A stretch of 64,000 nucleotides of DNA, taken from assembly GCA_002179805.1 (NCBI GenBank), contig NAVB01000079.1:1-64000 (forward strand), written 5' to 3'. Under the pieces are notes generated by a model. The model was not told where the DNA came from, searched no databases, and saw only the letters and a list, made by a program, of their open reading frames with translations. Below are positions 21,791 through 33,900 of this stretch, one piece after another. How positions within the stretch are numbered: the stretch's first letter is position 1; each line of letters starts with the position of its first letter. A program made the translations under genes and the position numbers. The DNA comes from Acanthamoeba lenticulata. Lineage: Eukaryota > Discosea > Longamoebia > Acanthamoebidae.

Positions 21791-24700
21791 AGGATGTCGT
21801 TGCCGGCGAGCACCAGACGGCTGACAAACTTGCGGAGCGCGAGCTTGAGCGCCTGTGCGAGCGCGCCGACCTTGTCCCCGTCCTCGTCATTGACCTCGGC
21901 CTTGATGTTGTCGTCATCGTCATCGTCATCGTGATGAGCGCTGTGATAGGCGGCGATGGCCTGGGCGACCTCCTCCATGAGGACGTGGCCTTCATTCTCG
22001 TGGATGGCCAGCGCGAGCACCCGCGCCCGGAGCGCCCGCATGCGCTCGGGCTCGTTCCAGTCAAACGCTGGCAGCCGCAGCGGCTCGTTGTCCGCCGCGC
22101 CGTCGCTGCGAGTACCGCCGGCAAACTGGAGCGGCGGCCACGAGAGCTCCTGGAGCTGCTGGCTCGTCAGCTCTTGGCCGGCGTAGGCCAGCATCGCGTT
22201 CCACAGCTGGATAAAGGCCACGGCTTGCGGGAACGCGGCCGACTGGGCGTCCGGGCGCAGCACGGCGGTCTCGTCCTCGTACTCCCCCTTGCCGCGGAGG
22301 CCGTTGGCCAGGGCGAGCGGGGACGTCCGGCGCCTCTGCTGAGACTGCAGGCGGTAGTAGGCCCCAAACAGCTCCGCCATGTGGCGGTCCACCTGCCGCT
22401 CGAGCACGTCTGCGCAACGGCCATTTGGTCAATTTGGCCACCGTCTGTTTGTGTGCGCGTGTGGGGGGGGGCGCGTACCGCGCAGGGAGAGGGCAACGAG
22501 CCGGGGCTGCGGGGGCGCCCAGGCGGCCAGCCAGGCCAGACCCCGAGCGAGCGCGTCGCTCGCATAGCCCTGCTGCTGCTGCTGAGGCTGCTGCTGAGGA
22601 CGGTACTGCTGAGGCTGCTGGAGCGACACGACCGAGTGGTGGGCCACCAGGTGGGCCGGGAGCTGGTTGAGCCGCAGCTCGTGCTCGACCTGCTGCTCGG
22701 CCTCCTTGGTGGCGGTGGTCAGGACGAGCAGCGGCACGCGGGCCGGCGGGGCGAGGCCGGCCACGAGCCCGGCCAGGCGGGTCCGCTGCGCGGCCCAGTA
22801 GGATGACGTTGCCGTCCCACCGGCGGCCGGCATGGGCGGCAGCAGGAAGACCAAGCCGCGGGCGCCCGTGCATTCCTCGCGCGTCGCCCTGGCGTTGTTC
22901 TGCCTCCCACAACAGATCCACACGTCAGCCTCTCTCGCTCCGGAGACACACGCGGGTATGGCGATGATGTGGGGATGACGCACCAGCAGGGCCGAGTCGT
23001 CCACGAGCGTCACGCAGACGTGCAGGCGGGGCTTCCTCTGTAGACGCGCTTCCAGTCCATCGTCGTCGTCATCATCGTCGTCGATCTGCACGTCGTCGAC
23101 CGTGTACAGCGAGAGCGTTTGCACCCTGTCGCGGCCACGATCGTCAGCAGCGCCCATCACGACACGACGACACACGACCGTGGGCAGTGCAGTGTACCCG
23201 GGCTTGGGCGGGGTGAGCGGGAGGCCGGCGCGGGTGAGCTTGGCCGTGAGCCACAGCGTCGGCGACGCGGCCTCGGCGGCCGCCTGCGGCGTCGCCGGCA
23301 GGCTCTCGGCCGCCACCACGAGCTTCCAGTAGATGTCCGTCGGCTTGTCGTCCTCGTCCTCGTCGTCCTTCTGCTTCTCTTCCTTCACGAGTGTGCCCTT
23401 GTCCTGCGGCTTGGCGCCGGCTCCGTAGGGCCGCCGGGCCGCGGGCTTCTTGTGGGCGCCGAGCGGCGACTTCTTGCGGCGGGCCAGGGCCGGGTAGACC
23501 AGGCGGGGCAGGTCGAGCGAGGCCCAGTAGCCCTCGATCTGCACGCGGGCCTCCTCGCGGGCTCGGCGCAGGTAATCGTGCAGCTGGCTCGACCGCCTCG
23601 CGAGCTGGTACGACGAGAGCCTTTGGCCCAAGCAACCAAACAGCCCAACAGGAGCATGAGCCCATCATCATCATCCTCTTCATCATCTGGCAGCGGTGGC
23701 GCGGCAAGACGTACAGAGAGATGGACGAAGCGCCGAGCTTGACCGAGTCCAGGCCGGCGCCCAGCGACAGGCCGGCCCGCTTGAGTCGCGCCTGCGAGAG
23801 CCACTCAACGTCAGTCCTCTTCCTCTTTCTCTCTTTCTGGCCGGGCCCACAACCGAGCGCACACAGACACGTACCACGGCTGAGTTGGGCACGGGCGCGG
23901 TGTTGGCCAGGAGGCCCTCGATCCGCTGCTTGAGCCTGAGCTTGCGCTGCCGCTCCTGTTTGTTGCGCGTGCGGTGCCCACCTCACGCCACGTCAGCAAA
24001 TGAATAAAGAAATGAATAAATAATTCAAAATGAAATGGAGGACCTCTTCGATCTGGCGCTGGTGCTCCTTCTTGGCGAGGTAGGCCGCGCGCCAGCGGTT
24101 CCAGAGCCACAGGAGCTGCTGCCGCTTGATCCCGCGCTTGGTCTGCTCGAGCTTGGCCTCCCACTCCTCCTGGCGCTGGCGCCGCAGCCGCTCCTCGCGT
24201 TCGCGCCGTTCGCGCTCGCGTCGCTGCGCCAGTTCGGCCTGCTCGCGAGCGTGTCGCTCGGCGGCCTCCTGCTGCGCCCTGCGCTGCTGGTCCTGCTCGA
24301 GCAGCTTGCGCCGGAGCTCGCCCTCACGCAGCTGTGCCGCTTCGCGCTCGCGCCGCTCGGCCTCTTCCTGCTTGACCGCGGCCGTGGGCGACGCGATGGG
24401 CCGCTTCAGCACATTGACGTTGGTCACCAGCAGCGGCACCGAGAACAGGCCACCGCCGGCCTCGGCCTCGGGCTCGGCCTCGGGCTCGGCGGACTGGGCC
24501 TCGCCGGGCCCAAAGGTGATGGTCGGGATGATGCGCGATGCCGCGGCCTGCGGGGACTCGAGCAGGTCGAGCTGCGAGCTCCACGGGGTCGGGTGGGGCG
24601 TCGCGGGCGCGGGCGCGGCAGCGCCCTTGATCGACACGCCGGGCAGCTGGAAGGCCTCGGAGCCCAGGCCGAACCCGGCCAGGTCGAGCTTGGCGTCGCG

Positions 24701-25348
24701 CGACGAGGACCTCGCGCCCGCCGTCCGGCCGGCCGTGGCGATGATGCCCGGTAGAGGCGAGGCGCCCGAGACCGACGGCACCGGCAGGCCGTGGAGCAGC
24801 GCGCTGCGCACCTGCCGCAGCTTGCGCTCGCGCTCCTCCTCGTCGTCTGTCTCGGCCGACATGCTTCGGCGGATGCGAGAGAAGCGCTCGGCCTCAGTCT
24901 CCGTCTCAGTCTCAGTCTCGGTCTCGGCTTCGTCAGGAATGTCCTCGTCGTCGGGCTCGGCGGCGATCATCGCGGGCGGGTTGACGACGACGGCCCGAGC
25001 GTGGCTTCTCCCGAACGGCGAAAGGGTTCGCGCGATGCGAATCCTGCGTGCGCAGTCAACACGCGGATTGAGCCTCAACACTCACACGTTGACGCCAGGC
25101 CCGGCCAGGTGTCAAGCCACGTACCCCTCCTGGGAGTTGCGCAGGCTGGCGCCCACGGCGATGACCTGCGGGACATCCTCGTCTTCGTGGTCGATGGCGT
25201 TGTCCTCCTCCTGGTCTCCTGCCCCCAAGTCGATGTTGTCGTCGTACTCGATCGGCGCCTCCTCGAACACGACGCCTGTCGCCGTGGCCCCGCCCCAATG
25301 GGTCAATGCTGACGTCAGCCACACGCCTCGTTGCGCGGTGCGTGCCAT
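20698..25348 (-). CDS. GANP/MCM3AP-type C-terminal half protein
   Basis: Exons 25348-25125, 25043-24044, 23955-23875, 23791-23715, 23620-22479 and 22409-20698 join in phase to 1,411 residues. An acidic N-terminus with an ET repeat is followed by a long charged coiled coil ending in LLWLWNRWRAAY, then segments colinear with the C-terminal half of animal GANP: YWASLDLPRL, WKLVVA, QTLSLY, GLVFLLPP, ELSWPPLQFA, DWNEPERM and LPWHRVFELV. Low-complexity runs include poly-Gly from a (GGC)n tract near 21740-21790 and a Gln-rich stretch near 22570. GANP scaffolds TREX-2 mRNA export. The SAC3 domain is absent here but ends only 87 bp upstream, so this may be the second half of one gene. The start at 25348 is therefore provisional. 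Confidence 0.7.
21740..21792. repeat. (GCC)n trinucleotide repeat coding poly-Gly
   Basis: Run of at least ten consecutive gcc/cgc triplets on the plus strand, read as Gly codons on the minus strand within the GANP-C exon. Confidence 0.85.
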
Positions 25349-25350
25349 GC

Positions 25351-25392
25351 GTGCCAAGTAAATGTTGCTATTTAACAACATTTATTTGGCAC
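25351..25392. repeat. Long inverted repeat (17-bp stem, 8-nt loop)
   Basis: Left arm 25351-25367 (GTGCCAAGTAAATGTTG) and right arm 25376-25392 are reverse complements except for one G:T position. The loop is CTATTTAA. It lies between the SAC3 stop (25435) and the provisional start of the GANP-C gene (25348); an AATAAA on the minus strand (25381-25386) is inside the right arm. Confidence 0.85.
25381..25386 (-). terminator. AATAAA downstream of the SAC3 gene
   Basis: Minus-strand AATAAA about 50 nt after the TGA at 25435, embedded in the right arm of the inverted repeat. Confidence 0.4.
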
Positions 25393-25434
25393 GTGACACA
25401 CACATGGAAGAAGAAGAAGAAGAACGAGGAGGGA

Positions 25435-28400
25435 TCACAGCATTCGATTGAAGAGGAAGAGAATGGTGCGGTGCCATTCGTCCCACTCGTCGTCCGTGCA
25501 GAGGTAATGCGCCCACGAACCTGCGACCTCCTCGCCTGGCTGCTCGCCGGTGAAGTGCGGGCCCTCCACGATCTCGCTGACCTGGCGCCCGGCGGCCTTG
25601 GGCTCAATCAGCCGCCACGACGTGCGCACTGGCGGCCGCGTCTCAGGTGGCGCTGACATCATGCCACGTCAGCACACCAGCACGGCAAGTGAGACCCAGG
25701 AATGCGAGGAATGGGTACCGACGAGCTGCCGCTTGCCAAAGTCGATGAAGGCGGGCGCGACGTCCAGGACGTCGATGAGGCCGTAGAAGCGGCACACCTC
25801 CTCGGTCTCCTCGTCGTCTTCAAAGGCCAGCGCCTTGGTCAGGTCTGACAGCGCGTAGGGGCCCCTGCGCAGAACGACATCATCATCATCATTATTATCA
25901 TGCCATCATGTCGGTTGGTGGGAAGCTATTGTGACGAACTTGAAGGTCTTCTTCATGGTGCGGAGGGCGCTGAGCCGGACGGTGTTGAAGTGGAGATGAA
26001 GCAGGCAGCTCTGGAGGTAGGTGCCCTCCTTCACGGCCTTGAAGAAGCGGTACCAGTTGTTCTCCTTCACCGCTTGCCACACCTGTGTGCGTGTGCATGT
26101 GGTGCGTCAACGTGCGCGTGAGTCTCACACACCATGAACGCATCAAGGCGAGCGCGCGGCGGAGCTGGAAAACACGTACGTTGACGGCGAATTGCATCTC
26201 GGGCGACTTGTAGATGTCGGGCCGGACGTCGAAGAAGGGCGGCGTGGGCGAGTTGAGCTCCTTCAACACGTAGTAGGCCCGCATCTCGGCCTCATTGGGG
26301 CACATTACGCCCTTCTTGTACAGCAGGTCATCTGCGCGTAATTCAAGTATTATTAAAATTTATATTAAATAAATATATTAAATACATATAATAATTTACC
26401 CATAAAAATATCATTGCTTTTGTTTCATGGGGTGGCAAGATGGCAGCAGATGCGTACACATGTCCTTCAAGCTGACAAGAGTGGCGTCGATCTGCTGCAG
26501 GTTCTGGTGGGCGTCGAATGTGGCGCGGTCCTGCTCGGCCAGGCGATGACCGGCCATCACGTCTGCGCCGCGAAAATACAAAACATCAGATAATTCAAAA
26601 TACAAAATATCAGATAATTTAAAAATTAAAAAAGGAGAGGGTGGTGCGTACAGAAGCGGACGATCTTCTCCGAGATGTAGACGCCGGCCGGGTTGAACAT
26701 CATTTGGATCGAAATCTCCTGCCGGATGGCGCGCGTCCGGTCCCTGTCGGTCGCCGGGGGGGGGGAGCACGTCAGCCACGACACGCCCCATCTATGGAGA
26801 GGACGGCACCACCACTAAGTACGTACCGCACAAAGGCGTAGACGTCAAAAAAGGGGTGGTCGGTCCGGTCCATGATCTCCCGGCACAGGTACTCCATCGC
26901 ACGGAAGACCACCTGCCGCGCACGAGCCCCCAACACCAAAAAATTATTGATATTTGATGAAAAATTAAATAAAAGAAATAAAAAATTGTTTAAACTGAGA
27001 AGCAACAAAGGGGAAGGAGAAGAGGCGAAAGGTGCGTACGGGAGGTGGGCGGAGCTCGTCGGCGGTGAAGGTCTCCTCGCGCTGAAGGTTCACAGACGGG
27101 CGCTTGAACCGGCGGACGGCCTTGGCGTAGTCGACCCGGGGCACGGGGTCGTTTTCGGTGCCGCTCACCATCTCAAACACGCTCAGCGCGCTGCTGTTCT
27201 CCCGCTCGTCACTGTACCGCCGCGACACGATTCAATAAGAAGGACAAGAACAAGAACAAGAGACAATAATGGGGTGAAGGTGGTTGGGGGCGCACCTCTC
27301 GGCCCGAGAGCACATCTCCTGAATGGTGCCGATGAGCACCTGGCCAACGGGCACGAATTCCCACATGTTCTCCTCCGTGAACTGGGGCTTGGAGCCCGTG
27401 GGCGGCCGCCGCGCTGCCCCAAAAAAACGCAATTCAGAATCACAATCATTGTCAGAAAGAGAACAACTGGAGAGAAGCCTACCCGGCTGGGGCTATACCT
27501 GAACTGACCAGGCGTGGCCGCGAGCCGCGCCGTGGAATGGGCGAGAGCGTTCTGCCGACCGCCGCCGCCGAGGAAAACGACGCCGAGGGCGCCACGGCAG
27601 GCCTGCTGCTCACTGCTGCCGCTGCCGCCGGCGTAGGCTTGGTGGGCTTTGCCGCGAGCGCGGGGACCGGTCGGCCTCCGCGGCCCGCTGCCGCCGAAGC
27701 AGGCGGCTTGGCTCGCGGCGGGAGGCCGATGACCGACTGCCCGCCGCCGCGCCGCGACGCCACTGCGGTGGGCGCCACGAATGAGACGGGTGCGATCTCT
27801 TCGTCTTCTTCATCGCCGTCATCTTCCTCCGGCTGGTACTGATCGCCCTCGTCTTCATCCTCGTGATCGTCGTCATAGTCTTGTTCGTCTTCGTCCTCGT
27901 CAAGCTGCGCGGCTTCGTCGTCCTCCTCTTCGGCACTCTCGGGCGCTTCGTCGGTGCCACCCGAGAGGCCGTACACGGCGCCGCCCCAGGCGGCGGGCTT
28001 CTGACGGGCGCCGCTTTCCTCTTCGTCCTCATCTTCCTCGTCCCCGCCAAAGGCTTGCCCACGGCTGCCAAACAAGCCGCCGCTGCTCCGCTGCGCCGTC
28101 GGCTTCGGCTGGCGCTTTTGCTGGCCGCCGCGGCCTCCGGTGGAAAAGACGGACCCCCGCATCGAATCGTCCTCGAATTCCTCCGCTCCGTCGCCGTCGT
28201 CATCGTAGTCTTGCTGCTGCTGGTCATCAGACCGCCGCCAGGTGAGGTTGCCCCGGCCGCGGCCTCGGCCCCCGCGCTCAGTACTGCTGCCGCCGCGCGT
28301 TCCGCGGCCGCGCCAGCTGCCGCCTCGACCCGCGTCGGCCGACTCAGAGCCGGCTCCGCGGCCGCCCCGGTATGTGCTGCTGCCCCGTCCGCCCCTCGAC

Positions 28401-29170
28401 GGGTAGCTGCTGCCGCCGCCATAGCCAGCCGAGGAGGCGTCGGTGCGGCCGCCGCGGCCGCCGCGCTGCGTTGTTGTCTCTCCGGCGCCGCCACGGCCAC
28501 GGCCGCCGCGTCCTCGGCTGGTCGCACCACTGCCGCCGCCATAAGACGCGCTCCCTTCCTCGTCCCCGTAGTAGTGCTCTGTCGTGTCCGCGCCACCTCG
28601 GCCTCGACCGCCTCGCCCGCGGTAGGTGCTGCCGCCCCGATAGCTGGTCGACGCGCCGTACGAGGAGTCGTAGTCGCCGCTACCAGAGTCGTAGTCGTCG
28701 GTTCCTCGGGCGTCGTTGAAGCTCGTACTGCGAGATCGGTTGCCACCTCGGCCTCCTCGCCCACGGTAGGTGCTTGAGGTCCCACCCCAGCTGCTCGTGC
28801 TATCGTCGCCACCAGCGTCGAAGTCCATGCCGTCGCCTCTACCTCGTCCTCTCGTCCCTCGTGTGCCGCCGCGGCCTCGTCCACCCCGAGTAGAATAGGA
28901 AGATGAAGAAGAAAATCGGCTTCCCATGGACGAGTCATCGGTGGCTGCCGAGCTGTCGAATGAATAAACTTGTTGACTGCTGTCGCCCCCCTGATAGCTG
29001 CCGCCCCGGCCACGCCCTCCTCGCGATCCTCCTCGGTAGCCACCTCGCGATTGTGTGTATTGGCCGCCACGGCTTCCTCGTGTGCCTCCACGACCGCCGC
29101 GGGGGGCGGCACCGAAAGCAGATCCCCCATCTCCGAGAGCCGCGAACACGGACGACGAGCCGTCGTCCAT
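25435..29170 (-). CDS. SAC3/GANP-domain protein with RGG-rich N-terminus (TREX-2 type)
   Basis: Ten exons: 29170-27499, 27413-27296, 27211-27040, 26912-26827, 26743-26652, 26562-26458, 26331-26180, 26082-25940, 25864-25719 and 25652-25435, 967 residues, every junction in phase. The first exon (557 codons) is a long RGG/GRGG and Ser/Tyr region followed by acidic runs. The remaining exons form the SAC3 domain: FTEENMWEFVP, SVFEMVSGTEND, VDYAKAVRRFKRP, REIMDRTDHPFFDVYAFVRDRTRAIRQE (parts), GVYISEKIVRF, MCPNEAEMRAYYVLKEL, FAVNVWQAVKENNWYRFF and ALSDLTKALAF. SAC3 proteins form the core of TREX-2 at nuclear pores and couple transcription to mRNA export; RGG repeats typically bind RNA. The start at 29170 is the first ATG after the intergenic region. 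Confidence 0.9.
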
Positions 29171-29461
29171 CTTCGCCAATTGATCTCCCGCCAATTCGAT
29201 ACCTTGGTAATTTTACTGTTATTATTTTGATAAGTTTCTTTTCTTCTTCCAAACCACAATTTGTGCACAAAACAAGAATCGAAAAGCCGACGATAAGTGG
29301 GGGAGAAAGTCGGCAGAAAGAAGAGAAGGAACGAGTTCAGCGGCAACAGCCATTGGGCAGAGGAGACAATGAAGGAGGAACGAGCTTGCGCAGATCCAAC
29401 ACAAGAATCCAAGTCGTCGCCACAACAGTCTGAAGGACTCTCACACACACAAACTATAAAC
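29171..29461. promoter_or_regulatory. Divergent promoter region
   Basis: 291 bp between the SAC3 gene (minus) and the CBS gene (plus). No clear TATA box; nothing else is visible. Confidence 0.4.
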
Positions 29462-30881
29462 ATGTCCACTGAAGATAGCTGGCAAAAGTTTCTCGTCTCT
29501 ACGCGCACGGGTGACCTCGTACGTCCACTGGCTCCCTCCTGCTCAGATCGAGAGCTTCGATCTAACCTGAGGGGCCGCCAGGTGCCCGCAGACTTCAAGC
29601 TCATCTTCGTGCCCTCCACTGCGGTTGTTCCTGAAGTGATCAAGGTGTTAATCGCGAACAACATCTCCTCCGTGCCCGTGATGGACGTGGAAACCAACCA
29701 GTTCACGGGCCTCATTGACATGATCGGTATGCCTTCTTCCCCTTCTTCTTCTTGCCTCTTCTTGGTGGTCGCTAACAACCTCTTCTACAGATCTGCTCAC
29801 GCTGGTGGTGGCCACGGCCGAGGCCAAGGAGCTGGTCGACGTGCTGTGCCGAAAGCAGGTCGACTGGGACACCTTCATCAAGACCGAGCTGCAGGTCTTC
29901 AGGGACCAAACCATCGCCGACATGACCAGTACGCCCCGGCCTCAGCGCAATGTCGCCCTCATGGAGATGGGGCATGCACTGACTGGTCCGCCCTTTCCCT
30001 CTATATACCAGACATCTCGGAGCGCAACCCTTGGGCGCCCGTGTGGGAGGGCTTCCCGCTGAGCTCCCTCCTCGACATGTTCGCCAAGAACGTCAACTTG
30101 CACCGCGTCCCCGTCATCAACGGCGTACGCTCTCCGTCGCTCGCAAGACAAAGGAAAGGCAACGACGTTTGGCTGACGTCACGCCACGCTGGCGCCTTGT
30201 CGTGCGTACAGGAAGGGAATGTGGTGGGGCTCGTCTCGCAGTCACGCGTGATCGAGTTCCTGAACCAGCACTTGGACAAGTTCCCGCAGCCGGACATCGC
30301 CGTGGACGCCTTCTGGAAACCCGGCGGCCAGCCGCTGGTCTCGGTCCCGATCGAGGAGAACGCCATCGTCGCCTACAAGCTCATGTTTGACTTTGTGCGT
30401 TGGCTTCCTCCCCTTTGTTGGCGCCCAGGCAAGGAGACTCACGATGACGATCATGTAGAGGGTGTCTGGCGTGCCGGTGGTGGACAAGGACAAGAAGGTT
30501 GTGGCGTCGATCAGCGCGAGCGACCTCAAGGGCTCCACCGACGAGACGCTCTTCTCCGACGTCCAGCGACCGCTTCGGGACTACCTCGACAACTGCAGCC
30601 GCTACTTCAAGCGGGTACCCCTCTTGCTCATCATCATTGTCATCGCCCTCATGATCGAAAGACTGACGATGAAGTGCGCACTTGACGACGTGCAGGACCC
30701 GAGCAGCAAGCCCGTCACGTGCACCATTAACGAGAGCCTGAAGGACATCATGGCCAAGCTGCTCAAGCACCGCATCCACCGGGTCTTTGTGACCGACGAC
30801 GACAACACGCTCGAGGGCGTGCTCAGCCTCTGCGACGTCATCTCTGTCCTGCGCCAGACCGCAGCCACCGTGGTGCCCTGA
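29462..30881 (+). CDS. CBS-domain protein, AMPK-gamma/SNF4-like
   Basis: Exons 29462-29518, 29582-29726, 29791-29928, 30012-30124, 30212-30394, 30459-30614 and 30696-30881 give 325 residues. The chain is made of four CBS-like units: LIFVPSTAVVPEVIKVL..N..SVPVMD; FAKNVNLHRVPVI..EGNVVGLVS; VPIEENAIVAYKLMF then GVPVVDKDKKVVASIS; and INESLKDIMAKLL..RIHRVFVTD. Length and arrangement resemble AMPK gamma subunits, which bind AMP/ADP/ATP at CBS pairs and relay energy status to the kinase. I cannot show that the nucleotide-contact residues are kept, so a related CBS sensor is possible. The first intron (63 nt) is open in frame, so its removal is inferred from the GTACGT donor and the family. Confidence 0.78.
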
Positions 30882-30982
30882 GGGCGCAAGTTGTCTTCTT
30901 CCCTTCTTCCCTGCTGATAAGTCGGCACCTCGTGAGACAATAATTGGAAATACATTTCTTCTTCATCCTCTTCAACATGTTG

Positions 30983-33900
30983 CTACACGTCTTCGGACGA
31001 AAGGGTCGACGTCAAGTTGTCGGCCGTGGTGCCCAGCTGCGCGTTGAGGGCGGCGATGACCTCCTCCGTGGTGGGCCGCTTGGCCGCGTTGCCGTGCCAG
31101 CACTTCTTGAGCAGCTTCTTCATGCTCGGCGGCAGGTCGTGCGGCAGCTGGGGCCGCTTGCCCTCGAGCACGTCGAGCGAGACGCCCATGAAGTTGCGCC
31201 CGGCGAAGGGCTGCTTGCGCGTGATCATCTCCCACATGATGATGCCGAAGCTGTACACGTCGGCGGCTTCGCTGTACTTCTCGCCGCGGATGATCTCGGG
31301 CGCCGTCCAGCAGGGCGTGCCGCAGCGGGTCATGGTGACGTTCTCCTCCTTGATGCGCGCAAACCCAAAGTCGGCCACCTTCACGTTCCAGTTCTCGTCC
31401 ACGAGCAGGTTCGAGGGCTTGAGGTCCCGGTGCACGATCACGGGCGAGAGCGAGTGGAGGTAGTTGATGCCCAGCGCGGCGCTCTTGAGCATGCCAATGC
31501 GCTGCGGCCAGCTGAGCTTGATCGTGTGGTCGTCGATGATGTCCTTGAGCGAGCCCCGCTTGACAAACTCGGTCACGATGCACAGGTTGGGCGGCCGCAT
31601 GCAGGCGCCGATGAAGAGGACGATGTTGGGGTGGTGCAGCTCCGAGAGGAAGGCCATCTCGGCCCTGAACTCGAGCATGCGCCGCTCATCGAGCTTCTGC
31701 TTGATGAACTTCTTGACCGCCACGGCGACGCCCTTCCACAGGCCCCGGTGAACGACGCCGTAGGACCCGTTCCCGACCTGCGCGCCGAGCTGGATCTCCC
31801 GTAAGTCGATGATCCACCGACACAGGTTGGCCGACGTCAGGAAGCGGTCCTCCTGGAAGGTCATGCCTTCGCCCACGACCTCCTGCAGCTCATCGTCATC
31901 GCCGCCGTCCCCGTGGACGTCCTCGCCATCTCGCCCGCTGTCCGAGTCTTGCGAGCGGGCGCTGCCCTGCGAGCCGTCGCGGCCGGATTGGGCCTGGGCC
32001 ACGCCGCCAAAGAAGCGCATCTCGAGGCCCGGCAGCTTCAGCTCCCACAGGACCGACCCCGTCGGGGCGTCGGGCAGGGCGAACCGGCCGAGGCGCTTCA
32101 GCCGCCCGACGGCCGCATCGATGGTCATCGATTCGGCGCCGGCGACGGCGCCCGTCGCGGTTGCGGTCGTCTGCTCGGCGGCCAGCTTGGCGCGAACTTG
32201 CTGGGAGATGATGACCTGGCCGCCGTGGGCGAGGGCCGTCATGCGCGCGGCCGAGTTGACCGCCGAGCCCACGTACTCGACCCGCCGAGTGAGCGCGTCG
32301 CGCAGGAGCCGCGGGTGGCCCGCGTGGACGCCCATCCGCACGCGCAGGCCGCGGAACACCACCACGGGCTCGTCGGCGGCCGCGGCGTGGGCCCCGTCGT
32401 AGAGCTCCTCGGCGGCGCCCGGGTGGGCGAGCAGGGCCTTGGGCCAGTCGGCCTGCAGCAGCGCGCGCTGGACGTCGGCGCACCAGCGCAGCGCGTCGTG
32501 GGCCCGCGAGAAGGCCACGCAGAAGGAGCCCTCGCCGCCGGCGCCGTGGTCGCGGCCCGTCCCGGCCTCGTACCCGCCGTGGCGCGCGAGGAGCGACCGC
32601 ACGAGGCCGTTGTGGAGCGCCGTCGCGTCGCGCATGGCCGACGCGTCGTGCTCCCACAGTGAGGCCGCCCGTGTGATGTCCGAGAACACGAGGACCACCT
32701 CGCCCTCGGGCGGCCCGGCCACGCCCGCGGCCCGGCCTTTGGCGGCGGTGCCGGCGGCGGCGCGGCCCGAGGCCGACGACGACGAGGAGTTGGTGGAGAG
32801 CGAAGGAAGGGACGCGACGGACGAGCCCGCGCCGCCGCCGTAGCGGGTCTCGATCGAGTGGGCCGAGCTCGAGGACGAGCCCGAGGTGTAGGACGAGCGC
32901 GACTTGTCCAGGGCGGAGCCGAGGCGGGTCATGACCTCGAGGAAGGTCGGGCGGATGGTCGGGTCCTCGTGCCAGCAGGTCTGCATGAGCTCCACAAAGG
33001 GCAGCGCCTCGGTCGGGACGTTGTCGGGGATGCGCGGCCTGAGGCCGTTGCGGATGACCGCCACGGCCACAGCCGCCGGGCTCATGCCCGGGTGGGGCTG
33101 CTCGCGCGTCAGGAGCTCCCAGAGGATGATCCCGAAGCTGTAGACGTCGCTCAGGACGTAGTCCACGTCGGGCGTCTCGTTGAGGACCTCAGGCGCGGTC
33201 CAGTGGACGGTCCCGTTGCCCTGCGCGTTGCCGCCGCGCTTGATCTCGGACTTGAACTTGGTGAGCCCAAAGTCCGAGACCTTGACGTTCCACTTGTTGT
33301 CGAGCAGGAGGTTGAGCGACTTGAGGTCGCGGTGGACGATGCCCGACGAGTGGAGGAAGTGCATGCCCTTGGCCGCCTGGAAGGCCATCTTGACCTTGAG
33401 CTTGAACGGAATGTCGGGAATGAGCTCGTTGTGGAGCAGCTCAAAGAGCGAGCCGAGGGCCATGAACTCCATGACGATGGCCAGCTTGGGCGGCTTGGTC
33501 GACGCGGCCATGAAGAGGACCACGTTCGGGTGGCGCAGGCTGGTCATGACGTAGACCTCGTCGGCAAAGTTCTTCTGCATCTCCTTGGTCACGGCATCGC
33601 CGCCGCCGCCGGCTCGCCCGCCGGCCGCGACCATCTTGACGGCCACGTCGGTGCCGCGCCACTTGGCCCGGTAGACCTCGCCGTAGCCGCCGGTGCCGAT
33701 CGAATCCCCGAGCTCGATCTCGCTCCACTCCAGCTGCCAGTCCTCCCCGCGGCCGCGCCGGCCGCGCCGCAGCGCGAGAATGACGGCCAACACGAGCCCG
33801 ACGATGACGCACAGCACAAACAGCAGCACCGGGATGCCCACGCCCTGCGTGCCGTGTGACGTCATCATGCTGACGTCAGCAACGCTGGGTCTTGACGACG

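Noticed and set aside
21046..22806. 586-codon plus-strand open frame opposite GANP-C, with an Ala run.
   Set aside because: Antisense shadow; the minus strand has family-level matches to GANP and consistent splice phases.
27610..29778. 722-codon minus-strand frame overlapping the RGG exon.
   Set aside because: Shifted frame of the RGG-coding repeat; it lacks the SAC3 continuation and begins upstream of the intergenic region.
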